From a virus, in the IMG/VR virus record IMGVR_UViG_3300044492_000001, positions 1 to 41,537 of that record: a DNA stretch of 41,537 nt. One strand, given 5' to 3'. Position numbers and translations under genes: made by a program. The notes below the pieces were generated by a model, which searched no databases, was not told the origin of the DNA, and saw only the letters and a program-made list of their open reading frames with translations. Shown here piece by piece: positions 24,244 to 31,773 of the stretch (positions within the stretch are counted from its first letter, which is position 1; each line of letters begins with the position of its first letter).

Positions 24244-26700
24244 CTACACTCCTGCAATCGGCAACCAAGTAGTACCACCTTGGTTCACATAGATGCGTGC
24301 TCCAGCAGTACCATCAGTGCGTGTCCACTGTGAGCCAGCAATGTCAGCATGCACTGGGACACCAGCACCTGCACGGAGGGTTGGTCCTGATTGCATCACT
24401 GTCAGGCCCATAGGGAAGATAGCAGTCGTACCATTGAGCACTAGTGGATTGATCTGTGTCGTGCCCTCAGTCGTGTAGAAGTACAGGTGTGCATTGTGGT
24501 TGCTTGTTGACCATGTACCATTAGCGAAGGCACGGATGTATGCAGCACTATTGGCCCATGCTGTCCCATCGTAGCCACCAAAGAACACTGCACCCATAGC
24601 GTCATTGTTGACTTGTGTTGCAGGGGTTGCACTTGTGCCTCGTGCCTTACGAAACGCTAGTACGGAAGCAGCAGGTGTGTCTGCTATGTGGACAATCTCT
24701 TGGATTGGTGTCACATTCAGTGTGTCCGAGAACACACCAAAGCCACGCCAACCGATCTGTGCCGGCATCACAGCAGGGTCAGTGCCGTATGAGGCTATCG
24801 TCCCTGACTGACTCAGTTGTATGATACCAGTACGATAGATCTTGAAGGTCACAGGCTGTAGCACCTGTGCATCATTGTAGCGCAGAACTGCATACTCATC
24901 TGCACCATAGCCACCACCAGCAGAGGTGGCACCGACAGCCCAACGGATTGCATTGTTGGTGACGAAGTTGATTGTCTTCTGTCCAGTAGCGTGTAGTTGG
25001 TATGAAGCACCTGATACAGCCGCACCACCAATTGTCATGCCACCAGCATGTATGCTTTTGGTATAGAAGTCAGCGCCTGTCTGATAGTCACCTAGTGTCC
25101 CAGGTGGTGTGAACTTCCAACCACCAAAGTTGTTGCCTGCGATGCGATGTCCTACATTATCAGCAGATAGATTGATGAAACCAACATCACCAACTGATGG
25201 CACTGTAACCCAGCAATTAGTGATGTGTGTTGTACCACCTGTGCAATTCATGACGGGCACAGTCCATGCAGATGGCGTGACAGCACGCAACTCCATATGG
25301 TCCATTCTGAGGATGCCACCTGTCTGACTCAGCAGTGGGACATCTTTGACGGTGGTAAGCATGTAGCCTTCACCAACACTCAGGATACCACCTGACTGTT
25401 GAATGAATGGTTGTAGTCCTGCCCAACCATGCATGTTCACGATATGCATGTAGCCACCACGCATCCTGATGCTTGGCTCACCACCACTAGGACCAGCACT
25501 ACTGCATGTGAAGTATAGGTTGGTGATCTGTGTCCATGCCTGTGTCACATGATCGATGGTAGCATTGTCACCATCCATCATGATGTTGGACATCTGTAGC
25601 CAACCAGCAGCATGATCGATGATGATACGACCTGTGAAGTTGTTCACCTCACTGATGTTGATACCCTCTGTCTCACCACCTGTACCGAACTTCATGCAGA
25701 TGACTTGGCCATCTCGCATCACTGCCTGATTGGCTGCTGTCTGCTCGTAGTACCAGTGATGCCAACCATGTAGATGACAGAAGTCCTTGGTCGTGCTGAG
25801 ATCGAGGCCACGATTGTAGGCACTCATCTCTATGTCTCGTATCCACCATCCACCGCTGGATGCACCAGGGTCTTGTATGATGCCATCCCAGCAGTTGCTG
25901 ATCCTGACACGCTCGATACGGAACCTATTGCATCCAGCACCGAATGTGATGACAGGTGGATACTTGATGCCCTTCAGTCCTGTACCTGCACCCGGTGTGC
26001 CTAGTGTCACGAAGTCAGCACGGTTGGTAGCAGTGGTAGACTGAGCACACAGGATGCGTAGGTCTTGGATCGTAGGCCCATTCGTCTCTGCACCATTCAG
26101 CCTGATGTGACATGATGCGAGTGGATCGAAGCTAGCCTCATACAGTATGTATGTGCTCTTGCCATCACCACGCAACCGCTGTGCTGTGTTGCCATTCACA
26201 CCTACAGTAATCTGCTTGTAGATACGATAGACATAGCCTCCTGGCATGTAGACATTCTTGCCAGTAGCCAATGCAGCCAACAGTGCATCTGTGATGTTAC
26301 CACCACTGACGAATGTGCCATTGTAGAAGTCTAGGACATTCAGTTCATCTGCATGTAGTGCAGGTGTGATGACTGTGCTGTTAGCAGGAACCCATTCTGT
26401 CGTTGTGCCATTGTCATACTCTACATACAACTGACCATCAGTGTTGTTCCACCACAGTGGTGCTAGTGTATTGCCAGGAGGTGTTGGGCCAATGTATGCA
26501 CCTGTCGGCACACCCATTGCCGTGAAGCGATCCACATACTGTTTGGTCGCTGCCTCGAATGGCATCGTAGGATCGCCATTGAGATACAATGGTCCATCCA
26601 TTGAGTCACCATGACGATTGACACGCTTGCTGAATGCTAGGTTCAGCTTGTCAGCCTTCAGAGGGTTCTCACCTCTGATGAATGTGACATCATCACTCAT
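24244..26700 (-). CDS. Tailspike with predicted beta-helix, 818 aa
   Basis: An N-terminal attachment module at 31-57 (MDGPLYLNGDP, AATKQYVD) is shared with the S74 fibre. A region at 85-115 resembles a short carbohydrate-fibre domain (LWWNNTDGQLYVEY). From about 120 to 560 the sequence has the short repeating strands of a right-handed beta-helix (LLAALATGKNVYMPGGYVYR at its start, then many I-x-I and N/G turns). The C-terminal 250 residues are beta-rich. Such spikes bind or degrade surface polysaccharide. No catalytic pair could be assigned. ATG 26700 overlaps the previous stop by four bases. Confidence 0.82.
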   Translation of the reverse strand: MSDDVTFIRGENPLKADKLNLAFSKRVNRHGDSMDGPLYLNGDPTMPFEAATKQYVDRFTAMGVPTGAYIGPTPPGNTLAPLWWNNTDGQLYVEYDNGTTTEWVPANSTVITPALHADELNVLDFYNGTFVSGGNITDALLAALATGKNVYMPGGYVYRIYKQITVGVNGNTAQRLRGDGKSTYILYEASFDPLASCHIRLNGAETNGPTIQDLRILCAQSTTATNRADFVTLGTPGAGTGLKGIKYPPVITFGAGCNRFRIERVRISNCWDGIIQDPGASSGGWWIRDIEMSAYNRGLDLSTTKDFCHLHGWHHWYYEQTAANQAVMRDGQVICMKFGTGGETEGINISEVNNFTGRIIIDHAAGWLQMSNIMMDGDNATIDHVTQAWTQITNLYFTCSSAGPSGGEPSIRMRGGYMHIVNMHGWAGLQPFIQQSGGILSVGEGYMLTTVKDVPLLSQTGGILRMDHMELRAVTPSAWTVPVMNCTGGTTHITNCWVTVPSVGDVGFINLSADNVGHRIAGNNFGGWKFTPPGTLGDYQTGADFYTKSIHAGGMTIGGAAVSGASYQLHATGQKTINFVTNNAIRWAVGATSAGGGYGADEYAVLRYNDAQVLQPVTFKIYRTGIIQLSQSGTIASYGTDPAVMPAQIGWRGFGVFSDTLNVTPIQEIVHIADTPAASVLAFRKARGTSATPATQVNNDAMGAVFFGGYDGTAWANSAAYIRAFANGTWSTSNHNAHLYFYTTEGTTQINPLVLNGTTAIFPMGLTVMQSGPTLRAGAGVPVHADIAGSQWTRTDGTAGARIYVNQGGTTWLPIAGV

Positions 26701-27413
26701 GCCAGTGGGTCCGTGTCCAGTACGAAGAAGCTATCATCCTGCCATGCACTGTCATACATGCCCTGTGCAGGATCGAGTAGAATGGGATGCGTGTTGTACG
26801 ATGCCTTCACTCGCTTCCTTCTGTTGGCTGCCAACACTTGGAACTTGTTGACCTGTGCAGGGATGGTTCCATCATCTACTGCATACATCCAACAGACATC
26901 GTAGAGGATGAGCAGTCGATCCAAGTAGATCTTGTCAGTGCCTGACATGGGTATCGTAGGACGCTGCCTCCCTAGCACAGTCACATTGCCTGCATACCCA
27001 TATGGATACACATTGAATGGTCTGTGTGGGAATGCCATGCTGATGTGGATGTAGAGTGGCCTACCTGCATTGGATGTCAGTACATGAGGATTGCCATGAT
27101 GTGTCCACACAGGCAGTTGTCTATTGCTGCCTTCAGGATACACTGCGAGGATGTCTGTCCAATCGTCTACGAAGCCAATCGGTCCTCTGATGTCATCAAC
27201 GGGAATGCCGTTGGTTGGATCGATAGCTACCTGCTGATAGTGTAGCAATTGTGGCCACCACATCTCTTCGAACTCAAGCAGCACAGCATTCTGTGTGTAC
27301 TGCTGCATCCGTGGAGTGGAGTATATCTGTGTTGCCTGTCCTGGCACCTGAGACAACTCAGTGATGGCTGCCTTCACTATGTCATCTACAGTTGCGGCCT
27401 GTGTTCCTGACAT
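26697..27413 (-). CDS. Head-tail adaptor-like protein, 238 aa
   Basis: GGAG six bases upstream supports ATG 27413, which lies only just after the hairpin at 27421-27470. The N-terminal 60 residues are helical (DIVKAAITELSQVPG; QNAVLLEFEEMWWPQLL). A beta-rich middle follows (DWTDILAVYPEG; PLYIHISMAFP), and a helical C-terminal part (DRLLILYDVCWMYAV; VLAANRRKRVKAS). This arrangement and the position between head genes and spike/nozzle genes suit a podoviral adaptor (T7 gp11 or P22 gp4 role). It begins with MSGT like three other virion genes. Confidence 0.6.
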   Translation of the reverse strand: MSGTQAATVDDIVKAAITELSQVPGQATQIYSTPRMQQYTQNAVLLEFEEMWWPQLLHYQQVAIDPTNGIPVDDIRGPIGFVDDWTDILAVYPEGSNRQLPVWTHHGNPHVLTSNAGRPLYIHISMAFPHRPFNVYPYGYAGNVTVLGRQRPTIPMSGTDKIYLDRLLILYDVCWMYAVDDGTIPAQVNKFQVLAANRRKRVKASYNTHPILLDPAQGMYDSAWQDDSFFVLDTDPLA

Positions 27414-27420
27414 GCTTCAC

Positions 27421-27470
27421 TCCAAGAAGAGAGGCCAGTGGTCGGGCGCGGTCTCCTTCCCACTGGCCTC
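27421..27470 (-). terminator. Intrinsic terminator-like hairpin inside the late operon
   Basis: On the minus strand GAGGCCAGTGG pairs perfectly over 11 bp with CCACTGGCCTC around an 18-base loop, followed by TCTTCTT. It lies between the stop at 27498 and the adaptor start at 27413, so it separates head genes from tail genes. The U tract is interrupted, so termination is probably partial. Confidence 0.75.
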
Positions 27471-27497
27471 CTGCCATAACAGTCGTACGTAGAAGGG

Positions 27498-28190
27498 CTA
27501 CGCTGCGAACTGTTTGACTCCGTGTAGACCACCATGGTAGAGTGTGTTCACATCGTTCACACAGTCGAACACTGCTGAGATGACATTCACACCATTCAGT
27601 GCTGTGGTCGTAGTGTAGGTGCCACGTGGATCACCTGTAGTAGCAGTCTGCGGATCAGTAAGCACTGCTGCAACCAGTGTACCTGCTGCCACTGCAAGTC
27701 CATTGCCCACTTCATACTCGACGCGCAGGGCCTTGTAAGGCAGTCCGAGACCAGCCCCGTAGCCCATGCTGAAGGTGCCTGCATTAGCAGGACACACGAC
27801 GGTATCGACATACTTGAATGCCTTCTTGGTCAGCACTACACCTGCTGATGCCATGGTCACATCCTCACGGATGTTCTGACCAAGGTAGTCTGCACCATAG
27901 ATGGACACCACAGTTGTGTTGGTCGTGGATGCAGTGACCTGCAACACACGTCCCCATGGTGCATCGATCAACTGTGCATTCTGTACACCAGTGCCATCCA
28001 GTGTAGTCACACTACCAGCACTCAGTGCAGAGGCATTGAAGATGTTGGTTGCGTTGGCAGCAAGCGGTGCACCGAATGGCACACGTGTCGGACCATTGCA
28101 GTTCACCTCATCTGCGAACTGCATCCCTTCTACAAACATGTTGATCCGACGTGGGAAGAACGTCGGAGACGGCATCACAGTGCTGGCCAT
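27498..28190 (-). CDS. Putative capsid-associated structural protein, 230 aa
   Basis: ATG 28190 overlaps the previous stop (TAATG). The protein is beta-rich and Ala/Thr/Asn-rich, with strands such as RVLQVTASTTNTTVVSIYG and GLAVAAGTLVAAVL. There is no membrane segment or signal peptide. Its place three genes after the major capsid gene and directly before the terminator suggests a decoration or head-completion protein. I do not recognise the family. Confidence 0.65.
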   Translation of the reverse strand: MASTVMPSPTFFPRRINMFVEGMQFADEVNCNGPTRVPFGAPLAANATNIFNASALSAGSVTTLDGTGVQNAQLIDAPWGRVLQVTASTTNTTVVSIYGADYLGQNIREDVTMASAGVVLTKKAFKYVDTVVCPANAGTFSMGYGAGLGLPYKALRVEYEVGNGLAVAAGTLVAAVLTDPQTATTGDPRGTYTTTTALNGVNVISAVFDCVNDVNTLYHGGLHGVKQFAA

Positions 28191-28588
28191 TACTCAATGT
28201 CTCCTTCTAGTGTAGCCAACCCACCAGTGCTACGACCTCTACCTCTCACTAGCGATGACTCGACTAGTTCCTTGGGCGTAGGATTGTAGCCTTGTGGCAC
28301 CATCTCACCTGATGCCATGTCTACGAGCGGTGGTGCTTCAAGGATGCCCACACGACGCAACTGCTCTGTGTCATCTGCTGCGATGAACACTGAGTGCTTC
28401 TGTGGGAAGTAGACCATGTATCCCTCAGTGAACTCCTCCACTACAGGGACCATCTTACGAGTGATGATGGCCTTGTCCTTCAATGCACCTACCTGTCGCA
28501 CGTCCTCACTGATGTGGATGACTGTCCGTGTGAACTTACCAGTGACTTTCTCTGCTTGGAATGCAGGCTTGATGTCTGCTTCTGCCAT
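28190..28588 (-). CDS. Hypothetical head-region protein, 132 aa
   Basis: ATG 28588 overlaps the previous stop (TAATG) and is preferred to an upstream in-frame ATG at 28603. The N-terminal half is basic and beta-like (KVTGKFTRTVIHIS, then KDKAIITRKMVPVVEEF). An aromatic strand (GYMVYFPQKHSVFI) follows, with a flexible Arg/Gly-rich tail (RGRGRSTGG). No known family. Probably a small virion or head-completion protein from its position. Confidence 0.65.
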   Translation of the reverse strand: MAEADIKPAFQAEKVTGKFTRTVIHISEDVRQVGALKDKAIITRKMVPVVEEFTEGYMVYFPQKHSVFIAADDTEQLRRVGILEAPPLVDMASGEMVPQGYNPTPKELVESSLVRGRGRSTGGLATLEGDIE

Positions 28589-28989
28589 TACACCTGTTCC
28601 CATGTAGCATTGGGAGAGTCAGGTGGCATCTGCTCTGCATCCTTACCTGCATCATTGTAGTGTGTAGCACCCTCGATGGTGTCTACCCACTCCTGGCTAC
28701 CATCCTGCCAGTACATGGGAGGATCACCACCATCACAGATGACCCATGAGTTGGGGCCTTCATCGCCACCATCAGGCGGTGGCTCTTCTGGTTGTGCAGG
28801 TAGCGTCACACCAATCAGTCCTGCATCCACTGCTGCCTGGAAGCGAGACTTCACTTCCTCAGATGCAGTCTCACGCAGTGCCTTGCGTAGCTCCTCACCA
28901 CTCTCATCATCGAGCACAGCTTCCTGTGACTCAGTGAGAGCATAGTGCGTCATACTGTTCAGTGTCGTCGGTGCCTGTGCAACTGGCAT
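28588..28989 (-). CDS. Hypothetical acidic protein, 133 aa
   Basis: The ATG follows the homing endonuclease stop immediately (TAAATG). Residues 15-60 form an acidic helix (SQEAVLDDESGEELRKAL), residues 63-80 a Pro/Glu/Asp linker (PAQPEEPPPDGGDEGP), and 80-110 an aromatic segment (SWVICDGGDPPMYWQDGSQEW). Acidic, small and head-located, it could be a head accessory protein. No family recognised. Confidence 0.62.
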   Translation of the reverse strand: MPVAQAPTTLNSMTHYALTESQEAVLDDESGEELRKALRETASEEVKSRFQAAVDAGLIGVTLPAQPEEPPPDGGDEGPNSWVICDGGDPPMYWQDGSQEWVDTIEGATHYNDAGKDAEQMPPDSPNATWEQV

Positions 28990-29493
28990 TTATGCGATCC
29001 TCATGGCTAGTTCAGTCTCAGCCTCATTGGCTCGTGCCATAATCATGCGCTCCTTGAACTGTAGGAACACTTCCTCTGTCATGTCGTTAGGATTTGCATT
29101 TGCAAACTCTATCGCTATGTCAGCCTGAACACGCTTCACACGAAGATGCGGACGCAACCACCGTAGGAATGTAGGCACTTGTAGGTTGCCATTGATGTTC
29201 CATTCGTAGGTGACATGTTTGCCATGCTTACCTACACGATCACGCGTATCTATCCTGAATGTTCCACCGAACAGATCGTTGAACAGTACAAGTGGTGCCT
29301 TGGTGTTCTGTGCAGCACCAGCTACGAGTGCATAGACATTGCGTGTAAGTGTAGGATCGACACGGCTAGTCCGTATATTACCACGCCGAGCAATAGAGAT
29401 ATGACCTTCTCCATCAAAGAAGCCAGCCATATACCCACGCACTGCGGGGTCCACATCCATGAGGCGATCAAGGTCAATGGTCTTTACACGCAT
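28990..29493 (-). CDS. LAGLIDADG-family homing endonuclease (single motif)
   Basis: ATG 29493 has GGGAG eight bases upstream; a longer start at 29541 lacks a good site. The LAGLIDADG-type motif is YMAGFFDGEG at residues 21-30, followed by HISIARRG, and the later segment (FLRWLRPHLRVKRVQADIAIEFA) matches the LAGLIDADG_1 fold. With one motif in 167 residues it should act as a homodimer. It is free-standing, placed directly after the major capsid gene, breaking the otherwise structural gene order. Like the HNH enzyme next to the polymerase, it probably targets a conserved neighbouring gene in related phages. Confidence 0.87.
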   Translation of the reverse strand: MRVKTIDLDRLMDVDPAVRGYMAGFFDGEGHISIARRGNIRTSRVDPTLTRNVYALVAGAAQNTKAPLVLFNDLFGGTFRIDTRDRVGKHGKHVTYEWNINGNLQVPTFLRWLRPHLRVKRVQADIAIEFANANPNDMTEEVFLQFKERMIMARANEAETELAMRIA

Positions 29494-29573
29494 GTCGAGT
29501 GCTCCCTTCAGAGGCACCGACAGTAGGTGTATTACGCCCATTGGTCAAGCGTCCCGTAAGTCATTGATATTGC

Positions 29574-30542
29574 TTAGTTAGTCAATACGGCATGGGTTCG
29601 ATACGCTCTCCACAAACACCATTGCCCCTGCCAAACAACACGTGATCCGACAGCATCGGTGTTCCATGGCGCTGTCAATTCCTTAACTTTCATATTGACC
29701 CCTCTGAGCATATGTAGCCGCAAGTAGGTGTCGTTGATGAAGTAGGCATAGTTGACTGGGCAATCCTCGTCATACATCAGTGGTATGCCATTGTGCAGAC
29801 AGCCTTCGAAGCCAAGGTCAAACATACGCTTGCCTGCCTTGCCTTCAGTCAGTGGCATCGTGAACTTGTCACGCACTGCCTGCCTGTAGATGCGGTAGAT
29901 GTTCCTGCCACACAGGATCACAGATGGTCTGTCACCCTTCAGTGTGAGGTCCATCAGGATGTCATCGAACACCTCTTCGATGTTCGTGCTATCGATGCCA
30001 CCAGCGAAGTTGTATGCACTGGTGCGCCACTGTGTCTCTACAGCCCTGTTGATGCCACCTAGCGAACCAGTCGTGGGATCAGTTGGGATCATAGCCAACA
30101 GGCCATTGGGATCAGTGCCACCACCGAAGCCATACAGGTATGTGGAGAACTTGTCCTTGATGCTCTCCTCAAGGACGTTCATCTTCTCCTTCATCAGCTT
30201 GAAGATGGCTGCTTCACCTTTGTTCTCATCTTCTTCCTGATTGGAGATTATGACGGTACCGGCCACGCGGCTGTAACCGTACTCAACTGTAGTAAACTCG
30301 TCCGTCTGATTGACGGGTAGAGGGCTGTAGTAGCGGTAGGAAGTGATGTTAGGATTACGACCGACGGTGAGTGGGTTGGTGATGTTGTAGCCACCATCCT
30401 CGTACTCGACTCGATCATTGGCAAACACCCATGCCATCAGCGAGTTGGACTTGATGGATGCCATCACCAACTTACGCCTACTCTTAGTCAATGTGCTGTG
30501 TAGCACATCGTTCATGATACCATTAGCAACACCGAGGGCCAT
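29574..30542 (-). CDS. Major capsid protein (HK97-like)
   Basis: The 322-residue protein has an N-terminal helix (NDVLHSTLTKSRRKLVMASI), an extended-loop-like segment rich in Y/T/P (RYYSPLPVN), and a long helix (EAAIFKLMKEKMNVLEESI). It also has the motif DPNGLLAMIP followed by GSLGGINRA, and a C-terminal beta-rich axial region. This layout is shared by HK97-fold major capsid proteins of short-tailed phages. It follows the scaffold-like gene with only an 11-base gap, the expected order. GGAG six bases before the ATG. Codon choice in the early part of the gene (about 30240-30430) looks different from most late genes. Confidence 0.87.
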   Translation of the reverse strand: MALGVANGIMNDVLHSTLTKSRRKLVMASIKSNSLMAWVFANDRVEYEDGGYNITNPLTVGRNPNITSYRYYSPLPVNQTDEFTTVEYGYSRVAGTVIISNQEEDENKGEAAIFKLMKEKMNVLEESIKDKFSTYLYGFGGGTDPNGLLAMIPTDPTTGSLGGINRAVETQWRTSAYNFAGGIDSTNIEEVFDDILMDLTLKGDRPSVILCGRNIYRIYRQAVRDKFTMPLTEGKAGKRMFDLGFEGCLHNGIPLMYDEDCPVNYAYFINDTYLRLHMLRGVNMKVKELTAPWNTDAVGSRVVWQGQWCLWRAYRTHAVLTN

Positions 30543-30553
30543 AGCCTACTCCA

Positions 30554-31618
30554 TCAGTTGATACGTACACCACTTTCTCGCATCGCTGATCCGATGATGT
30601 CAGACCATGATGCGCTCTCATTGAACTGCTGTCCTTGGTTGCCATTCAATGGAGTGGCATTACCACGGACTGCACCACGCCCTGGCATGGGACGTGTAGT
30701 GTCCTGCTGTGTAGGTTGCTGATGAGTAGGCTGCTGACTCTGCTGTTGTAGCGCAGCGATCTGCGGCTTCAACGGCTGTGTCCAATCCAATCCATTCTCG
30801 TGTGACCACCGTATCATCTTGGTATAGGCCGACGAGAGGGAGAGGGATGGTTGAGCCTGCAACATTTCGCCCAGCACGTCAAGGTTCGACTGTGCCTCTT
30901 GGTTGTCCTCCAAGAAGGAGTTCAACTCCCTCTCGGCACGTTGGCGTGTCTGTTGCTGCTCGATCGTCTGCTGATGCTGCTGTGTGAACGGCTGCATCTT
31001 GGTGTCGATCATTCTAGCAATGGCTGTCATGTCCATCCCAGGACTGACACCTTGCTCTAGGAATGGTATCGGATAGCCCTTTGCCTTAACCTCTGCAACG
31101 AGGTACTCTAGTGTCTTCACTGGATCACGCATGAAGTCAGACATGACTCTCATGGCAACCATCTGATCTTCAGGCTTCACATTCAGCCGTGCAGCCTCTT
31201 GTGTCACCTGATTGACTGACTGCACAAAGCCAGTCAACTGCTGGACCTGTTGCTTCAGAGTGTTGTTCTCTCTGAAGTGTCGCTGTCCCTCCTCATAGAC
31301 ATGTCTCTCGACACCACCCTTGGCTACTGTCCTACCAGTGACAGGATCAACTAGGTCACGGACACGGGGATTATCAGCGTTGGGTTGTTCGATGAGTCCG
31401 TCATGCCTACGCCGGAATGCTTGCTGTTGCTTAGGCTGCTCAGTTCCGCTGCCTTCGCTACCAGTGCTAGTAGGTTGCGCTGACGTTGTGGCATCACCCT
31501 CACTACCGCCAGACGTTTGCTGTGCAGTCTCTGTGCCACTCGTAGCTGTGTCATCTACGTCATCCTTGAAGTCAGGTATCGTGCCGAGGATTGAGTCCTC
31601 AGTGCTTGTTCCACTCAT
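30554..31618 (-). CDS. Putative scaffolding protein, 354 aa
   Basis: This follows the portal and precedes the major capsid gene, the usual scaffold position. Residues 1-65 are acidic, Ser/Thr/Gly-rich and probably disordered. Residues 110-290 are highly helical with Gln-rich coiled-coil stretches (NNTLKQQVQQLTGFVQSV; QHQQTIEQQQTRQRAERE). A basic Pro/Gly/Gln tail and a short C-terminal helix (SWSDIIGSAMRESG) could bind coat protein. No protease motif was seen, so this is scaffold alone rather than a protease fusion. The ATG overlaps the stop of the 52-aa gene. It begins MSGT. Confidence 0.72.
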   Translation of the reverse strand: MSGTSTEDSILGTIPDFKDDVDDTATSGTETAQQTSGGSEGDATTSAQPTSTGSEGSGTEQPKQQQAFRRRHDGLIEQPNADNPRVRDLVDPVTGRTVAKGGVERHVYEEGQRHFRENNTLKQQVQQLTGFVQSVNQVTQEAARLNVKPEDQMVAMRVMSDFMRDPVKTLEYLVAEVKAKGYPIPFLEQGVSPGMDMTAIARMIDTKMQPFTQQHQQTIEQQQTRQRAERELNSFLEDNQEAQSNLDVLGEMLQAQPSLSLSSAYTKMIRWSHENGLDWTQPLKPQIAALQQQSQQPTHQQPTQQDTTRPMPGRGAVRGNATPLNGNQGQQFNESASWSDIIGSAMRESGVRIN

Positions 31619-31773
31619 GCTTCGCCTCTCCAGATTGCATCAAGGACCGCTCGGTCACTTGGATTGATATGGCCAAGTCCTATGCCTACACTACTCCACA
31701 TACGTGCATGACGGTTCACTTGGAATGTACCCCACAACCAACGTATATGTCGGATGACAGGCCAACGCATCAT
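31615..31773 (-). CDS. Conserved-position 52-aa basic protein
   Basis: This short gene exactly fills the gap between portal and scaffold. ATG 31773 overlaps the portal stop (ATGA), and its TGA overlaps the scaffold ATG, so both junctions are coupled. The frame is open throughout. The peptide is rich in Trp and Arg/His at the N-terminus (MMRWPVIRHIRWLWGTF), then VGIGLGHINPSDRAVLDAIW. The first half could be an amphipathic membrane-active helix. It may be a head assembly peptide or even a lysis candidate; no family is recognised. The tight fit strongly supports it as real. Confidence 0.72.
   Translation of the reverse strand: MMRWPVIRHIRWLWGTFQVNRHARMWSSVGIGLGHINPSDRAVLDAIWRGEA

Noticed and set aside
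24242-24278. ATG 24278 as start of the nozzle-like protein
   Set aside because: It would overlap the spike gene by 35 bases, whereas GTG 24242 has AGGAG at ideal spacing right after the spike stop.
29520-29548. TTGACC-17-TACTGT on the minus strand as a promoter for the LAGLIDADG gene
   Set aside because: The -35 is good but the -10 matches only half of the consensus, and the spot is inside a continuous late operon.
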